DNA of 64,000 nt from the NCBI GenBank assembly GCA_050943215.1, contig JBMNOU010000003.1:1-64000 (forward strand), given 5' to 3'. Shown piece after piece: positions 8,430-16,203 of this stretch. The notes beneath the pieces were generated by a model. The model had not been told where the DNA came from. It was given only the letters and a program-made list of their open reading frames with translations, and searched no databases. Made by a program: the position numbers and the translations under genes. Position 1 is the stretch's first letter, and each line of letters begins with the position of its first letter. The DNA comes from JBMNOU01 sp050943215. GTDB lineage: Bacteria; Bacillota; Clostridia; Christensenellales; SZUA-584.

Positions 8430-9682
8430 TAAAATATTTAAAAATATTTTGGAATATCCTTCGGAGCAATTTTTTGCTGAAAATCATGGCGTTGCTTTTT
8501 GCGGTAATATTATGGAGTTATGTGCTGGCGGAAATCAATCCCCCGAGAGAACGTATTTTGCAAGATATTCCGGTCAGATACCAGAATATGGAAGATCTCA
8601 CCGCAAAGAATCTTGCAATATCCGGCAGCCTATCTGATATGCCCGAAAGCGTTGATATATTGGTTGAAGTGAATCAAAGCGATATTAAGTATTTAAGCGA
8701 CGAGAATATCGAAGCGTATGTTGACCTCTCAATGATTAACAGTACTGGAGAGCGTACGCTGCGGATTAAAACGACACCCAGACGTGTCCAGGTTTTAAAA
8801 GTATACCCGTCTGAAGTTACGCTTTATACAGATGCTTACGTGACAAGGACCGTGCCTGTCAACATTGATATTATCGGGAATGTTCCAAGCGGATACTATG
8901 CAAGTATCCCCGTGATTACACCGAATGTAATAGGCATTTCGGGAGCGAGGGTTGATGTGGAAAAGGTGGAGAGTGCGGTCTGTACAATCGATCTTAACGG
9001 GCTGACCCAAGGCTATAATAAAAGTATGGAGGTTACGCTTCTTGATAGTCGGGGCGAAATTATTGACGCTAGCCTCTTTTCGGGAAACCTTCAATCTGTT
9101 ATTGTTAACCTTAGCGTGCTTCCTAAAAAGACAGTATCCGTTGATGCGGCGGGTGCTATTCTTGGCCAGGATAGCCTTGCGCCGGGTTATGAGATTACCG
9201 GTATTTCATGCAATCCCGCAAGGGTCAGCATCGTAGGTGAAAAGTCTGTACTTGATGGCATTACCGCATTGCCGCTGGTTCCATACAGCGTCAGCAGCGC
9301 CAGCGGAGATATCGTAGTGCTTTTAGAGTATGCCCCACCAGAAGGCGTCACCGTACTTGACACAGACAAGGCCGAGGTATATATCAGCATACGCGAGAAG
9401 ACCGATGTTAAAAAATACAGTAGCGTTGGTATCAGGCAGAAAAATCTATCGGCCAGGCAAGAAGCGGTTATTGATCAAAGCACTATTGATGTAACTGTTC
9501 TTTCAGGCATCTCAGAGGTTTCCAGACTAAGCAGAGCAGATATCGTTCCTTACGTTGATCTTGAAGGATTGAAGCCCGGAGTATACAGTCTGGATGTGCT
9601 TTTTGAAATCCCGGACGGGTTTACCGCAGAGAATTTTTCTTCCACCCCGGCAACGGTAACCGTAACGGTTAAGAGAAAATAA
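8426..9682 (+). CDS. cdaR: CdaA regulator, YbbR-domain protein
   Basis: The 418-residue protein has one N-terminal membrane segment (about 17-37, LLKIMALLFAVILWSYVLA) followed by a chain of YbbR repeats in the extracytoplasmic part, at about 50-135, 145-225, 235-325 and 330-415, each with the PxxVxVxG-type strand (for example VIGISGARVDVE and RVSIVGEKSVLD). In Firmicutes CdaR binds CdaA and changes its cyclase activity. The GTG start overlaps the cdaA stop (GTGA), showing translational coupling. A terminator follows 53 bases after the stop. Confidence 0.9.
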   Translation: MIKYLKIFWNILRSNFLLKIMALLFAVILWSYVLAEINPPRERILQDIPVRYQNMEDLTAKNLAISGSLSDMPESVDILVEVNQSDIKYLSDENIEAYVDLSMINSTGERTLRIKTTPRRVQVLKVYPSEVTLYTDAYVTRTVPVNIDIIGNVPSGYYASIPVITPNVIGISGARVDVEKVESAVCTIDLNGLTQGYNKSMEVTLLDSRGEIIDASLFSGNLQSVIVNLSVLPKKTVSVDAAGAILGQDSLAPGYEITGISCNPARVSIVGEKSVLDGITALPLVPYSVSSASGDIVVLLEYAPPEGVTVLDTDKAEVYISIREKTDVKKYSSVGIRQKNLSARQEAVIDQSTIDVTVLSGISEVSRLSRADIVPYVDLEGLKPGVYSLDVLFEIPDGFTAENFSSTPATVTVTVKRK

Positions 9683-9734
9683 TTTATAGGTATAACGTCA
9701 TCCAAAGGAGTTTATTGCTGTTTGGTGTAAGTAA

Positions 9735-9768
9735 TAAAAAAGGGGCCGGTATAACCTGCTCCTTTTTT
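9735..9768 (+). terminator. intrinsic terminator after cdaR
   Basis: An A-rich arm plus GGGGCCGGT pairs, with one mismatch and one wobble, with ACCTGCTCC and a run of six T. The loop is ATA. It closes the cdaA-cdaR unit. Confidence 0.75.
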
Positions 9769-9863
9769 AGAGCAAAATAACACCAGGAGAACCGGCTTTA
9801 CGGTATCTCTGTTTCGAACGATGGGGTCAAATACGCAGCGGCGCTGTGGCCCAAGGAGAATCA

Positions 9864-10535
9864 ATGAAAAAAATTACTGTACTTTATGGAAATTACGGCA
9901 GCGGCAAAACGGAATTAGCACTGAATATTGCGCTTCAGCTGCGCCGTATGCATACCGACGTGTCGCTTATCGATTTTGATATTGTCAACCCATATTTCCG
10001 GTCTTCCGAGCATAAGGATATGCTTGAACGCCAAGGTATTCGTGTTATCGCGCCCGTTTACGCTAATACGATGGTTGACCTCCCGGCAATTCCACCCGAC
10101 GTATTTTCGGCATTTAAGGGCGGATATGCTGTTTTCGATTGTGGTGGGGACCCGGTTGGTGCGGCGGCGCTCGGCGGGCTTAAGCAGCACTTCGACGGTA
10201 TGCGCGAGAAGACAGAAGCGCTTTATGTTATAAATACGAAGCGTCCGTTTCAGGATAGCGCAGCGCGGATTTTGCAAAGTCTAGAGCTGATACAAAACAA
10301 CGCCAGACTTTTGGCGGACGGATTTATTTTCAATGCCAATCTCGGCAAAGAAACAACTGGGGAAGAGCTTGGCGAGGGGTATAAAATAATAAAATCGCTG
10401 GTACAGCTCACTGGCGTGCCACTTTCTTATGTCAGCGGAACAAAAGAATCTCTTAATGTTTTTAAAAGATACTGCCCCGAATATAACGGCTGCATGATTG
10501 AGATCAATATTTTCATGCGACCCGAGTGGATGTAA
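9864..10535 (+). CDS. P-loop ATPase of unknown role
   Basis: A 223-residue cytoplasmic P-loop protein. Walker A is GNYGSGKTEL near the N-terminus, followed by SLIDFDIVNPYFRS, which resembles the MinD/ParA/CobW-like switch region, and a Walker B-like AVFDCGGDPVGA. The C-terminal half contains VINTKRPFQDSA and FIFNANLGKETT. Small SIMIBI-class ATPases of this kind occur across Clostridia without an assigned role. ATG 9864 follows AAGGAG at 6 bases. It stands alone between two terminated units. No function is claimed. Confidence 0.65.
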   Translation: MKKITVLYGNYGSGKTELALNIALQLRRMHTDVSLIDFDIVNPYFRSSEHKDMLERQGIRVIAPVYANTMVDLPAIPPDVFSAFKGGYAVFDCGGDPVGAAALGGLKQHFDGMREKTEALYVINTKRPFQDSAARILQSLELIQNNARLLADGFIFNANLGKETTGEELGEGYKIIKSLVQLTGVPLSYVSGTKESLNVFKRYCPEYNGCMIEINIFMRPEWM

Positions 10536-10538
10536 TGC

Positions 10539-10566
10539 TTGAATTATTGTACTTAAGTATTATAAT
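10539..10566 (+). promoter_or_regulatory. sigma-A promoter of cysK
   Basis: TTGAAT (10539-10544) and TATAAT (10561-10566) with a 16-base spacer, about 50 bases before the cysK start. Confidence 0.65.
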
Positions 10567-10616
10567 GGACATAATGCAGTTTGTATTGGAATTGAATCTA
10601 GAAAAGAGGAAGACAG

Positions 10617-11510
10617 ATGGGACCCTACAAAAATATTTTAGATACGATAGGTAATTCACCTTTGGTAAAAATTAACAGGCTATGCACAAAGGAAACTGTT
10701 GATATATATGCAAAGATAGAAGGCACTAACCCGGGCGGCAGCATAAAAGACAGGATCGCTTTAAAGATGGTAGAACAGGCAGAAGCGGAGGGAATGCTAA
10801 GGCCCGGCAAAACAATTATCGAGCCAACCTCGGGCAATACGGGTATTGCTCTTGCGATGATCGGTGCCGTTAAAGGGTATGATGTAGAGATCGTGATGAG
10901 TGCTGCAGTATCCATCGAGCGCCAGAAGATGATTACTGCTTTTGGTGGTAAAGTAATATTAACCGCTGCGGACGAGGGCACCGATGGCGCAATCCGAAAA
11001 GCACGTAGGATGGTTGCAGAGAATCCGGAAAAATATTTTATGCCGGACCAGTTTACAAACCGGTACAATAATCTAGCGCACTATTCGACAACGGCTGAAG
11101 AGATGATCAGGGATACTGTCGGACGTATTACCCACTTTGTATCAGCGCTGGGCACATCGGGGACGTTGATGGGCACCGCAAAAAGGTTAAAAGAGTTAAA
11201 TCCGGATATCAAGATTGTCGAAGCCCAGCCTGTGAAAGGGCACTACATCCAGGGGCTTAAAAATATGAGCGAGGCAATTGTGCCTGAGATATACGACCCT
11301 TCAAAGATCGATATTTCCATTATGATCGATTCCGAAGAGGCGTTCAAGATGGTAAGGCGGATCGTCAGGGAGGAAGGGATATTCTGCGGCATGTCATCTG
11401 GTGCTGCAATGCTAGCATCGCTCAAAGTTGCCGAGATGATTGACAAAGGCGTTATTGTCTGCATATTCCCGGACAGGGGAGAAAAATACCTTAGCACACA
11501 ATTGTTCTAG
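10617..11510 (+). CDS. cysK: cysteine synthase (O-acetylserine sulfhydrylase)
   Basis: A 297-residue fold-type II PLP enzyme that makes cysteine from O-acetylserine and sulfide. The Schiff-base Lys is in NPGGSIKDRIAL, the substrate loop is EPTSGNTGIALA, the phosphate-binding loop is ALGTSGTLMG, and the C-terminal GMSSGAA is present. The loop QPVKGHYIQGLKNM differs a little from classical CysK and is closer to CysM-type enzymes, so the exact acceptor is uncertain. A GAGGAAG site precedes the ATG. It has its own promoter and terminator; no cysE is adjacent. Confidence 0.9.
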   Translation: MGPYKNILDTIGNSPLVKINRLCTKETVDIYAKIEGTNPGGSIKDRIALKMVEQAEAEGMLRPGKTIIEPTSGNTGIALAMIGAVKGYDVEIVMSAAVSIERQKMITAFGGKVILTAADEGTDGAIRKARRMVAENPEKYFMPDQFTNRYNNLAHYSTTAEEMIRDTVGRITHFVSALGTSGTLMGTAKRLKELNPDIKIVEAQPVKGHYIQGLKNMSEAIVPEIYDPSKIDISIMIDSEEAFKMVRRIVREEGIFCGMSSGAAMLASLKVAEMIDKGVIVCIFPDRGEKYLSTQLF

Positions 11511-11522
11511 GTAATAAAATAT

Positions 11523-11555
11523 AAAAAGAGCTTAATTGGCATAGCTCTTTTTTTT
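11523..11555 (+). terminator. intrinsic terminator after cysK
   Basis: AAAAAGAGCT (11523-11532) pairs with AGCTCTTTTT (11543-11552) and is followed by more T. The rest of the gap to 11754 holds a possible weak hairpin (GCGGT/ACCGC, about 11634-11675) and no gene that I can support. Confidence 0.8.
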
Positions 11556-11754
11556 ATCGTAAAATAAATGCTCTGCGTTTGTATAGAGGTTATTGGCCGG
11601 GTTAAACAAGAATAAAACACTGACCCTTTAAAGGTGCGGTAACAGTCTGAGCAGCTTGCTAAACCGCCAGTTACTTTTGTCGTACCTTGTAAAGAACCTT
11701 TTAGGGTTTCAATACCTCCATCGTAACGGGTAGATGATTGTTATATCCAGAAAT

Positions 11755-13356
11755 TTAGGTTGTTTCGGGTATCGGCATCGGCTCTTTCGTTGCTTCTTTT
11801 GTTGGTTCAGTTGTCGGTTCTGCCGTTGGTTCTGCAGTCGGCTCTGCCGTTGGTTCTGCAGTCGGTTCTGCAGTCGGTTCTGCAGTCGGTTCTGCAGTCG
11901 GCTCTACCGTTGGTTCTGCCGTTGGTTCTACCGTTGGTTCTGCTGTCGGACTTGGCGTAGGTGTTGGCGCAGGCGGATTTGAAATATAGACGTATAGCGA
12001 TGCGTATAGTCTGTTAAGATCGTTTGTTGCATGGCTCATTTTGCTGATATCGCTGCTGGATAAAGAAGATTTGGCACTCTTTAGAAGTGCTTTTGCATTA
12101 TGTATTTGCTCGCTGGTTAATATGCTCGGATGATCCGATAAAAGATTGCTGAGCCTGTTAATCGCTTTGTTAAGGCTAGATTTTGCCGCATCATTTTTGA
12201 CGTAGCCGATACTGTAATTCCAATCGATATCCGGCTCAACACCGAAAATTGCCTTGATAATCTCCTGTGTGTACGTATGGTCAAGCACATAGTATGTCGC
12301 GTTATAGACCTGCATATATTGTCCTTGAAGCGTATACCGATTGCATTCGGTATCTAGATTGAGATCAAGCGCAAACAATGTAAGTGCGACGATCTGCTCA
12401 AAATTAAGGTTTGTGTATATATCTGACTGTGCCTTCTGATAGATTTTGGGGATATCTTTTAAAATCGATGCGTCTTTCATCTGATTAAATACACTCATCA
12501 AGAGCCGCTGCTGCCTATCGATTCTATCGATATCCGTACCCGAAGTAATACCCTTACGTGCACGGCAGTAATCAAGCACTGCTTGGCCGTCAAGCAGCTG
12601 ATAGCCCTTGCTAAGATAGCGCCCGTTCATATATATTTCGTAATCAACGTCATACCAAACTCCGCCGATGATATTGACGATATCCTTGACCGCTTGCATC
12701 TCTACACCGATATAATAGTTGATGGGTATGCCGCCGATCGTAGTACTGATTGTTTCCATCAGACATTTAAAGCCATCCCCTTGGGCACCCCCGGCCGACA
12801 TAAAAGCTCCGTTGATCTTCCATTTTTGATTGGTAAACGCTATATCGGCATAGCTATCCCTCGGGATGGAAAGCATATCGGCCTTTCCGGTGGCGAAGTT
12901 AACGGAGACAAGAAGTATCGTGTCCGTTCTAAAATCATTACGGCCTTCTCTTTCCTCGGAGTAATCGATCCCTGTGATTAGAACGTTAACCCTATCTTTC
13001 ATAAAATCCATATCCGCCTGCATTTTAAGGAGCTCTTCGGGCGAATAGGTCTGTGTCGGAACGGGTAAGTGGCTAAGCGTTATTGCGGCGGTTGGCTGGG
13101 AAGCTGTCTGCACCGGCCTTGGAGTGGGATCGGGAAAAGCTGCGCGTCCGTTGACAACGGTGACATATAAGAAACGCACTAAGATAACGACTGCTACCAA
13201 AACCCCTACTAGCAGACAGTATTTGATGATTTTGACTGTTGTAATAGGCTTATGGAAAAGACGTTCTTCAGGCGGCTTTTTTTTACCACCATTGCGTTTC
13301 ATGGTTACGGCGTTTGGCTGGTTAAAATCCGAGGCTTTTTTATGGTGATTAAACAT
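11755..13356 (-). CDS. LytR-CpsA-Psr family wall-polymer ligase with repeat tail
   Basis: A 533-residue LCP protein. It has a cytoplasmic basic N-terminus, one membrane segment at about 45-68, and an extracellular LCP domain at about 120-300 with the expected NVLITGIDYSEE, RTDTILLVSVN, SIPRDSYADI, DYCRARKG and DIDRIDRQQRLL motifs. LCP enzymes attach teichoic acids or other glycopolymers to peptidoglycan. Residues 300-465 form a helical region. The last 65 residues are a Pro/Thr/Glu-rich tail of about 12 TxEP units, probably a wall-spanning stalk. It is the downstream neighbour of an NlpC/P60 hydrolase on the same strand. Confidence 0.9.
   Translation of the reverse strand: MFNHHKKASDFNQPNAVTMKRNGGKKKPPEERLFHKPITTVKIIKYCLLVGVLVAVVILVRFLYVTVVNGRAAFPDPTPRPVQTASQPTAAITLSHLPVPTQTYSPEELLKMQADMDFMKDRVNVLITGIDYSEEREGRNDFRTDTILLVSVNFATGKADMLSIPRDSYADIAFTNQKWKINGAFMSAGGAQGDGFKCLMETISTTIGGIPINYYIGVEMQAVKDIVNIIGGVWYDVDYEIYMNGRYLSKGYQLLDGQAVLDYCRARKGITSGTDIDRIDRQQRLLMSVFNQMKDASILKDIPKIYQKAQSDIYTNLNFEQIVALTLFALDLNLDTECNRYTLQGQYMQVYNATYYVLDHTYTQEIIKAIFGVEPDIDWNYSIGYVKNDAAKSSLNKAINRLSNLLSDHPSILTSEQIHNAKALLKSAKSSLSSSDISKMSHATNDLNRLYASLYVYISNPPAPTPTPSPTAEPTVEPTAEPTVEPTAEPTAEPTAEPTAEPTAEPTAEPTAEPTTEPTKEATKEPMPIPETT
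11803..11952. repeat. 12-bp tandem repeats inside the LCP gene
   Basis: About twelve copies of a 12-base unit related to GGTTCTGCAGTC and GGTTCTGCCGTT run through the 3' end of the LCP gene. They encode TAEP/TVEP units. Copies in the middle are almost identical, so the copy number may vary between strains without breaking the frame. Confidence 0.9.
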
Positions 13357-13465
13357 TTTTTAATACCTTTCAAAATTTAGCAAAAGCGCTTACTTTATTA
13401 TAACACAACCAGTATTTTCAATATTATTAATATTATGAAATCTCTTATATTGCTCTATTTTAATA

Positions 13466-13494
13466 CAAAAAAAGCGCTCCTTACCGAAGCGCTC
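13466..13494 (-). terminator. intrinsic terminator after the NlpC/P60 gene
   Basis: Read on the minus strand, AGCGCT pairs with AGCGCT across a 9-base loop and is followed by seven T. It lies 13 bases after the stop of the hydrolase gene. Confidence 0.75.
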
Positions 13495-13506
13495 ATTTTT
13501 GTTGTA

Positions 13507-14448
13507 TTAACCGACATGACGTGCAAAAACGTAATTTCTTGCCCAGTAGACGTTCCCAAGATCACTGATCATGACTTTTGCCTGACCGGAAGATGCGTGT
13601 ACAAACTGTCCGTTGCCAATGTATATGCCCATGTGGCTGATATAACTCGAACTATCTGAGCGGAAGAATATAAGATCACCTTTTGACAGCAAAGCCGTGC
13701 CCGTAATCTTCGTCCAGGCTGAATACTCACTGTAAGCTGCTGCGCTCAGCCGCGATACACTGTAGCCCGCATTATTCAGCGCATAATATGCAAGCCCGGA
13801 ACAGTCATAAGACGAAGGTCCAGATCCACCCAGCACATATGGCTTTCCGACCTGTGCGGCGGCGATATATGCAATCTTGCTTGCTGATGTATTTGGCATG
13901 GCCGCCGTTGGAGAAACGGTTCCGGAAAACAGCTTGTTTCTTGTCACCGGCCCTGCAATCCCATCGGCAGCCAGTCCGTATGCTTTTTGAAAGCCTAGAA
14001 CCGCGGATTTTGTGATACTGCCGTAATATCCTGTGATGCTGCCGTACGTATAGAACCCGAGTTCTTTAAGCTTTGCCTGTAGCGTAGTTACTGCTTCTCC
14101 CCTATTGCCGATATTCAGTATCAGGCTTTTTGCAAAGGATGAATAGAGCTTTGCTTGTGTCGCCGCTCCGGCAATACCGTCCGCTGCAAGCCCATGGTTA
14201 TTCTGGAAGCGAACAACAGCGGTCTTGGTCAGCGCTCCGTAATATCCTGTTGAACCCTTGTAATCAAGGTATCCAAGATTATGCAATCTGTTTTGAAGAG
14301 ACGACACACTGTCTCCTGTGCTGCCTATTTTAAGCAAAGTGCCAGATGTTAAATCAGCAGCAAATGCTGTTGGCATCATCATGATAAGTACTGCAACAAT
14401 ACAGATGGTTATGATGACGGCGTGCCTTAATGCTTTGTTTTTCTTCAT
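13507..14448 (-). CDS. secreted NlpC/P60 peptidoglycan hydrolase
   Basis: A 313-residue exported protein with a signal peptide ending near TAFAAD (residue 31). Two PG_binding_1 domains follow (about 40-105 and 110-178; repeated GYYGxxTKxAVxxFQ and LAADGIAG). The C-terminal NlpC/P60 domain (about 192-313) has the catalytic Cys in SYDCSGLAYY, His in SHMGIYIGNG and the third polar residue in FVHASS. Such enzymes cut the bond between D-Glu and diaminopimelate in wall peptides. An AGGAGG site stands 11 bases before the ATG. It probably works in wall turnover. Confidence 0.92.
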   Translation of the reverse strand: MKKNKALRHAVIITICIVAVLIMMMPTAFAADLTSGTLLKIGSTGDSVSSLQNRLHNLGYLDYKGSTGYYGALTKTAVVRFQNNHGLAADGIAGAATQAKLYSSFAKSLILNIGNRGEAVTTLQAKLKELGFYTYGSITGYYGSITKSAVLGFQKAYGLAADGIAGPVTRNKLFSGTVSPTAAMPNTSASKIAYIAAAQVGKPYVLGGSGPSSYDCSGLAYYALNNAGYSVSRLSAAAYSEYSAWTKITGTALLSKGDLIFFRSDSSSYISHMGIYIGNGQFVHASSGQAKVMISDLGNVYWARNYVFARHVG

Positions 14449-14658
14449 GTTATGTTTCCCCTCCTTTCACTGTATTATAACTGGGCATACATGAAAGGCA
14501 CAAAACACGCTATTGTATGTTATCACCGTTTAAATATCAACGCCTGTATATATTACGGTTATATTAATTTAATATTACATTTTAAAGAGGAATACGCTGT
14601 TATACGCATTATTCATGTTTAATTATTGGAAACAGTGGATAATGTGGTTAATGAATAA

Positions 14659-14686
14659 TAAAAAAAGGAACCGTATTAACGGTTCC
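14659..14686 (-). terminator. intrinsic terminator of the perR-dfx-rbr operon
   Basis: On the minus strand an 8-base perfect stem GGAACCGT/ACGGTTCC with loop TAAT is followed by eight T. It lies 17 bases after the rbr stop. The rest of 14449-14702 shows no gene. Confidence 0.9.
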
Positions 14687-14702
14687 AAGCTACAAATGTT
14701 CG

Positions 14703-15239
14703 TTAATAGGTTTTTACATATAGCTCAAAGTAGTCGCGCGGATGCGAACACACGGGGCATTTCTCGGGTGCGTCTTTGGCAACCAGCCTGTGCCCGCAGT
14801 TGGAACATATCCATTCTGCTTCGGCGTCTTTAGAGAAAACCGATTTTCTTTGGATATTTTTGAGCAGTGCCTGGTACCGCTGCTCGTGTTCTTTTTCTAT
14901 TTTTGCGACGCCTTCAAACATATAGGCGATTTCATCAAAGCCTTCTTCTCGCGCTTCTTTAGCCATGCGCGGGTACATCTGGGTCCATTCGCCATTTTCC
15001 CCTGATGCGGCATCGGCCAGATTCTCCTCTGTTGAACTGATATCCGCTAAAAGCTTATACCACAATTTTGCATGTTCTTTTTCATTAGCTGCCGTTTCTG
15101 TAAAAAAATTTGAGATCTGAACATACCCGTCCTTCTTTGCCTGTGATGCAAAAAATGTGTATTTGTTTCGAGCCTGAGACTCGCCGGCAAAGGCTTCCAT
15201 CAAATTCTTTTCCGTTTTTGTTCCTTTTAAATCCTTCAT
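14703..15239 (-). CDS. rbr: rubrerythrin
   Basis: A 178-residue rubrerythrin, which reduces hydrogen peroxide in anaerobes. The ferritin-like diiron domain (1-135) has GESQARNKY and ANEKEHAKLW in the first half, EGVAKIEKEHEQRY in the second. The C-terminal rubredoxin-like domain binds iron through CSNCG and CPVCSHP. ATG 15239 follows GGAGG at 9 bases; a TTG two codons upstream is less likely. It is the last gene of the perR-dfx-rbr operon, and a PerR-box-like site lies just before its ribosome site. Confidence 0.96.
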   Translation of the reverse strand: MKDLKGTKTEKNLMEAFAGESQARNKYTFFASQAKKDGYVQISNFFTETAANEKEHAKLWYKLLADISSTEENLADAASGENGEWTQMYPRMAKEAREEGFDEIAYMFEGVAKIEKEHEQRYQALLKNIQRKSVFSKDAEAEWICSNCGHRLVAKDAPEKCPVCSHPRDYFELYVKTY

Positions 15240-15257
15240 CTTCAATATCCTCCTTTT

Positions 15258-15272
15258 TTATAATAATACCAA
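15258..15272. promoter_or_regulatory. possible PerR box before rbr
   Basis: The 15 bases match 11 of the 14 defined positions of TTATAATnATTATAA. They lie between dfx and rbr and immediately before the rbr ribosome site. Confidence 0.35.
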
Positions 15273-15277
15273 TATGA

Positions 15278-15658
15278 TTATGCCTTCCAAAGCCCGTGAA
15301 GGTTGCAGTACGCAAAAACAGCTTCGATATCGTGCGCTTTTAAGTTAAATGTTGCCTCGGGCGCACACGTTGCACATAGTCTGGCTCTTCCGTATTTTCC
15401 GTCTTTTTTTACGATCTCGATAAACGCGATATGATGCTCCTCAGTCATAGGGTGTGGCACGCTACCAAGCGTTATCGTGGTTGTATCACCGTTAGATACG
15501 ATAACAGGGACATGTTTTTCTTTGCCTGTATCTTGTGTTTTTGCTTTGAGAAGAATCATCCTTTGCCCACAGCAGACCAAAGTAGGTGTGCCGGGATTCG
15601 CAACGCTGACGACATGCCCGCATACTTCGCAGTGATAATAATCATTATAATTTGTCAT
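15278..15658 (-). CDS. dfx: desulfoferrodoxin (superoxide reductase)
   Basis: A 126-residue two-iron superoxide reductase that turns superoxide into peroxide without making oxygen. The N-terminal desulforedoxin domain has CEVCG and VCCGQ for the first iron. The catalytic iron is held by His residues in GKEKHVPV, SVPHPMT and EEHHIAF and by the C-terminal Cys and His of YCNLHGLWKA. The gene lies 13 bases after perR and just before rbr, so superoxide and then peroxide are removed by products of one operon. Confidence 0.95.
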   Translation of the reverse strand: MTNYNDYYHCEVCGHVVSVANPGTPTLVCCGQRMILLKAKTQDTGKEKHVPVIVSNGDTTTITLGSVPHPMTEEHHIAFIEIVKKDGKYGRARLCATCAPEATFNLKAHDIEAVFAYCNLHGLWKA

Positions 15659-15671
15659 GGTCGTATACTCC

Positions 15672-16067
15672 TTATTTTTTATTTATTGATTTGCAATTTT
15701 CGCAAATACCGTAAAAAGTAACCGAACACCCTTCAATCTGATGAGGGGTGTTTCTTGCACAGCCGTTTAGGTTGTATTCAAGATCGTCTGCATCCATGTC
15801 ATAAACCCGCTCACAATTGCTGCAATAAAAATGCGTATGCATAGTTGTATTCGCATCATATCTGTCAAAAGTGCTGCAAGAGAGCCGCTGTAAGAGCCCC
15901 TGCTCTTCAAGAATTCCAAGATTCCTATATACCGTACTTATGCTGAGGTTAGGAAATTGCGGCTTCATCTTTTCGTATAGCCAAATAGCATTTGGATGGG
16001 ATGTTGTCCCTTTAAGCAATTCCAGCATATATTTTCTCTGTTTTGTATTTCTTTGTGGTCTTTTCAT
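15672..16067 (-). CDS. perR: Fur-family peroxide regulator PerR
   Basis: A 131-residue Fur-family repressor. The winged-helix DNA-binding domain holds STVYRNLGILEEQG. The metal sensor region DRYDANTTMHTHFYC gives the Asp and His ligands expected for PerR, and two CxxC pairs (CSNC, CENC) form the structural zinc site. It heads the perR-dfx-rbr operon, so it most likely represses these genes until peroxide oxidises its iron site. Its own promoter (16104-16132) carries a PerR-box-like sequence over the -10, suggesting self-control. A zinc-type Fur cannot be fully excluded. Confidence 0.92.
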   Translation of the reverse strand: MKRPQRNTKQRKYMLELLKGTTSHPNAIWLYEKMKPQFPNLSISTVYRNLGILEEQGLLQRLSCSTFDRYDANTTMHTHFYCSNCERVYDMDADDLEYNLNGCARNTPHQIEGCSVTFYGICENCKSINKK

Positions 16068-16092
16068 TTTTACACCGCAAGCCTATTAGGAA

Positions 16093-16132
16093 TCATTATT
16101 ATTAAGATAACATCTAGGTGCTATGTTGTCAA
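16093..16132 (-). promoter_or_regulatory. perR promoter with overlapping PerR-like box
   Basis: On the minus strand TTGACA (16132-16127) and TATCTT (16109-16104) are 17 bases apart. The sequence 16093-16107, which covers the -10, matches 10 of 14 positions of the PerR box. Confidence 0.5.
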
Positions 16133-16203
16133 TATTATTTCAAAATATTTGAATATCTATTTCGGAACATCTTTAGTATAATAAAACAAAAAAGGAGAAA
16201 ATG

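Noticed and set aside
11515..11745. Minus-strand open frame of about 75 codons between cysK and the LCP gene
   Set aside because: It has no start codon with a ribosome site, runs through the cysK terminator and matches no family.
11803..11952. Possible CRISPR array
   Set aside because: The repeats are 12 bases long, contiguous and in frame within a gene; there are no spacers and no cas genes.
11734..11982. Plus-strand frame rich in Cys, Trp and Arg opposite the LCP tail
   Set aside because: It is only the antisense reading of the 12-base repeats in the LCP gene.
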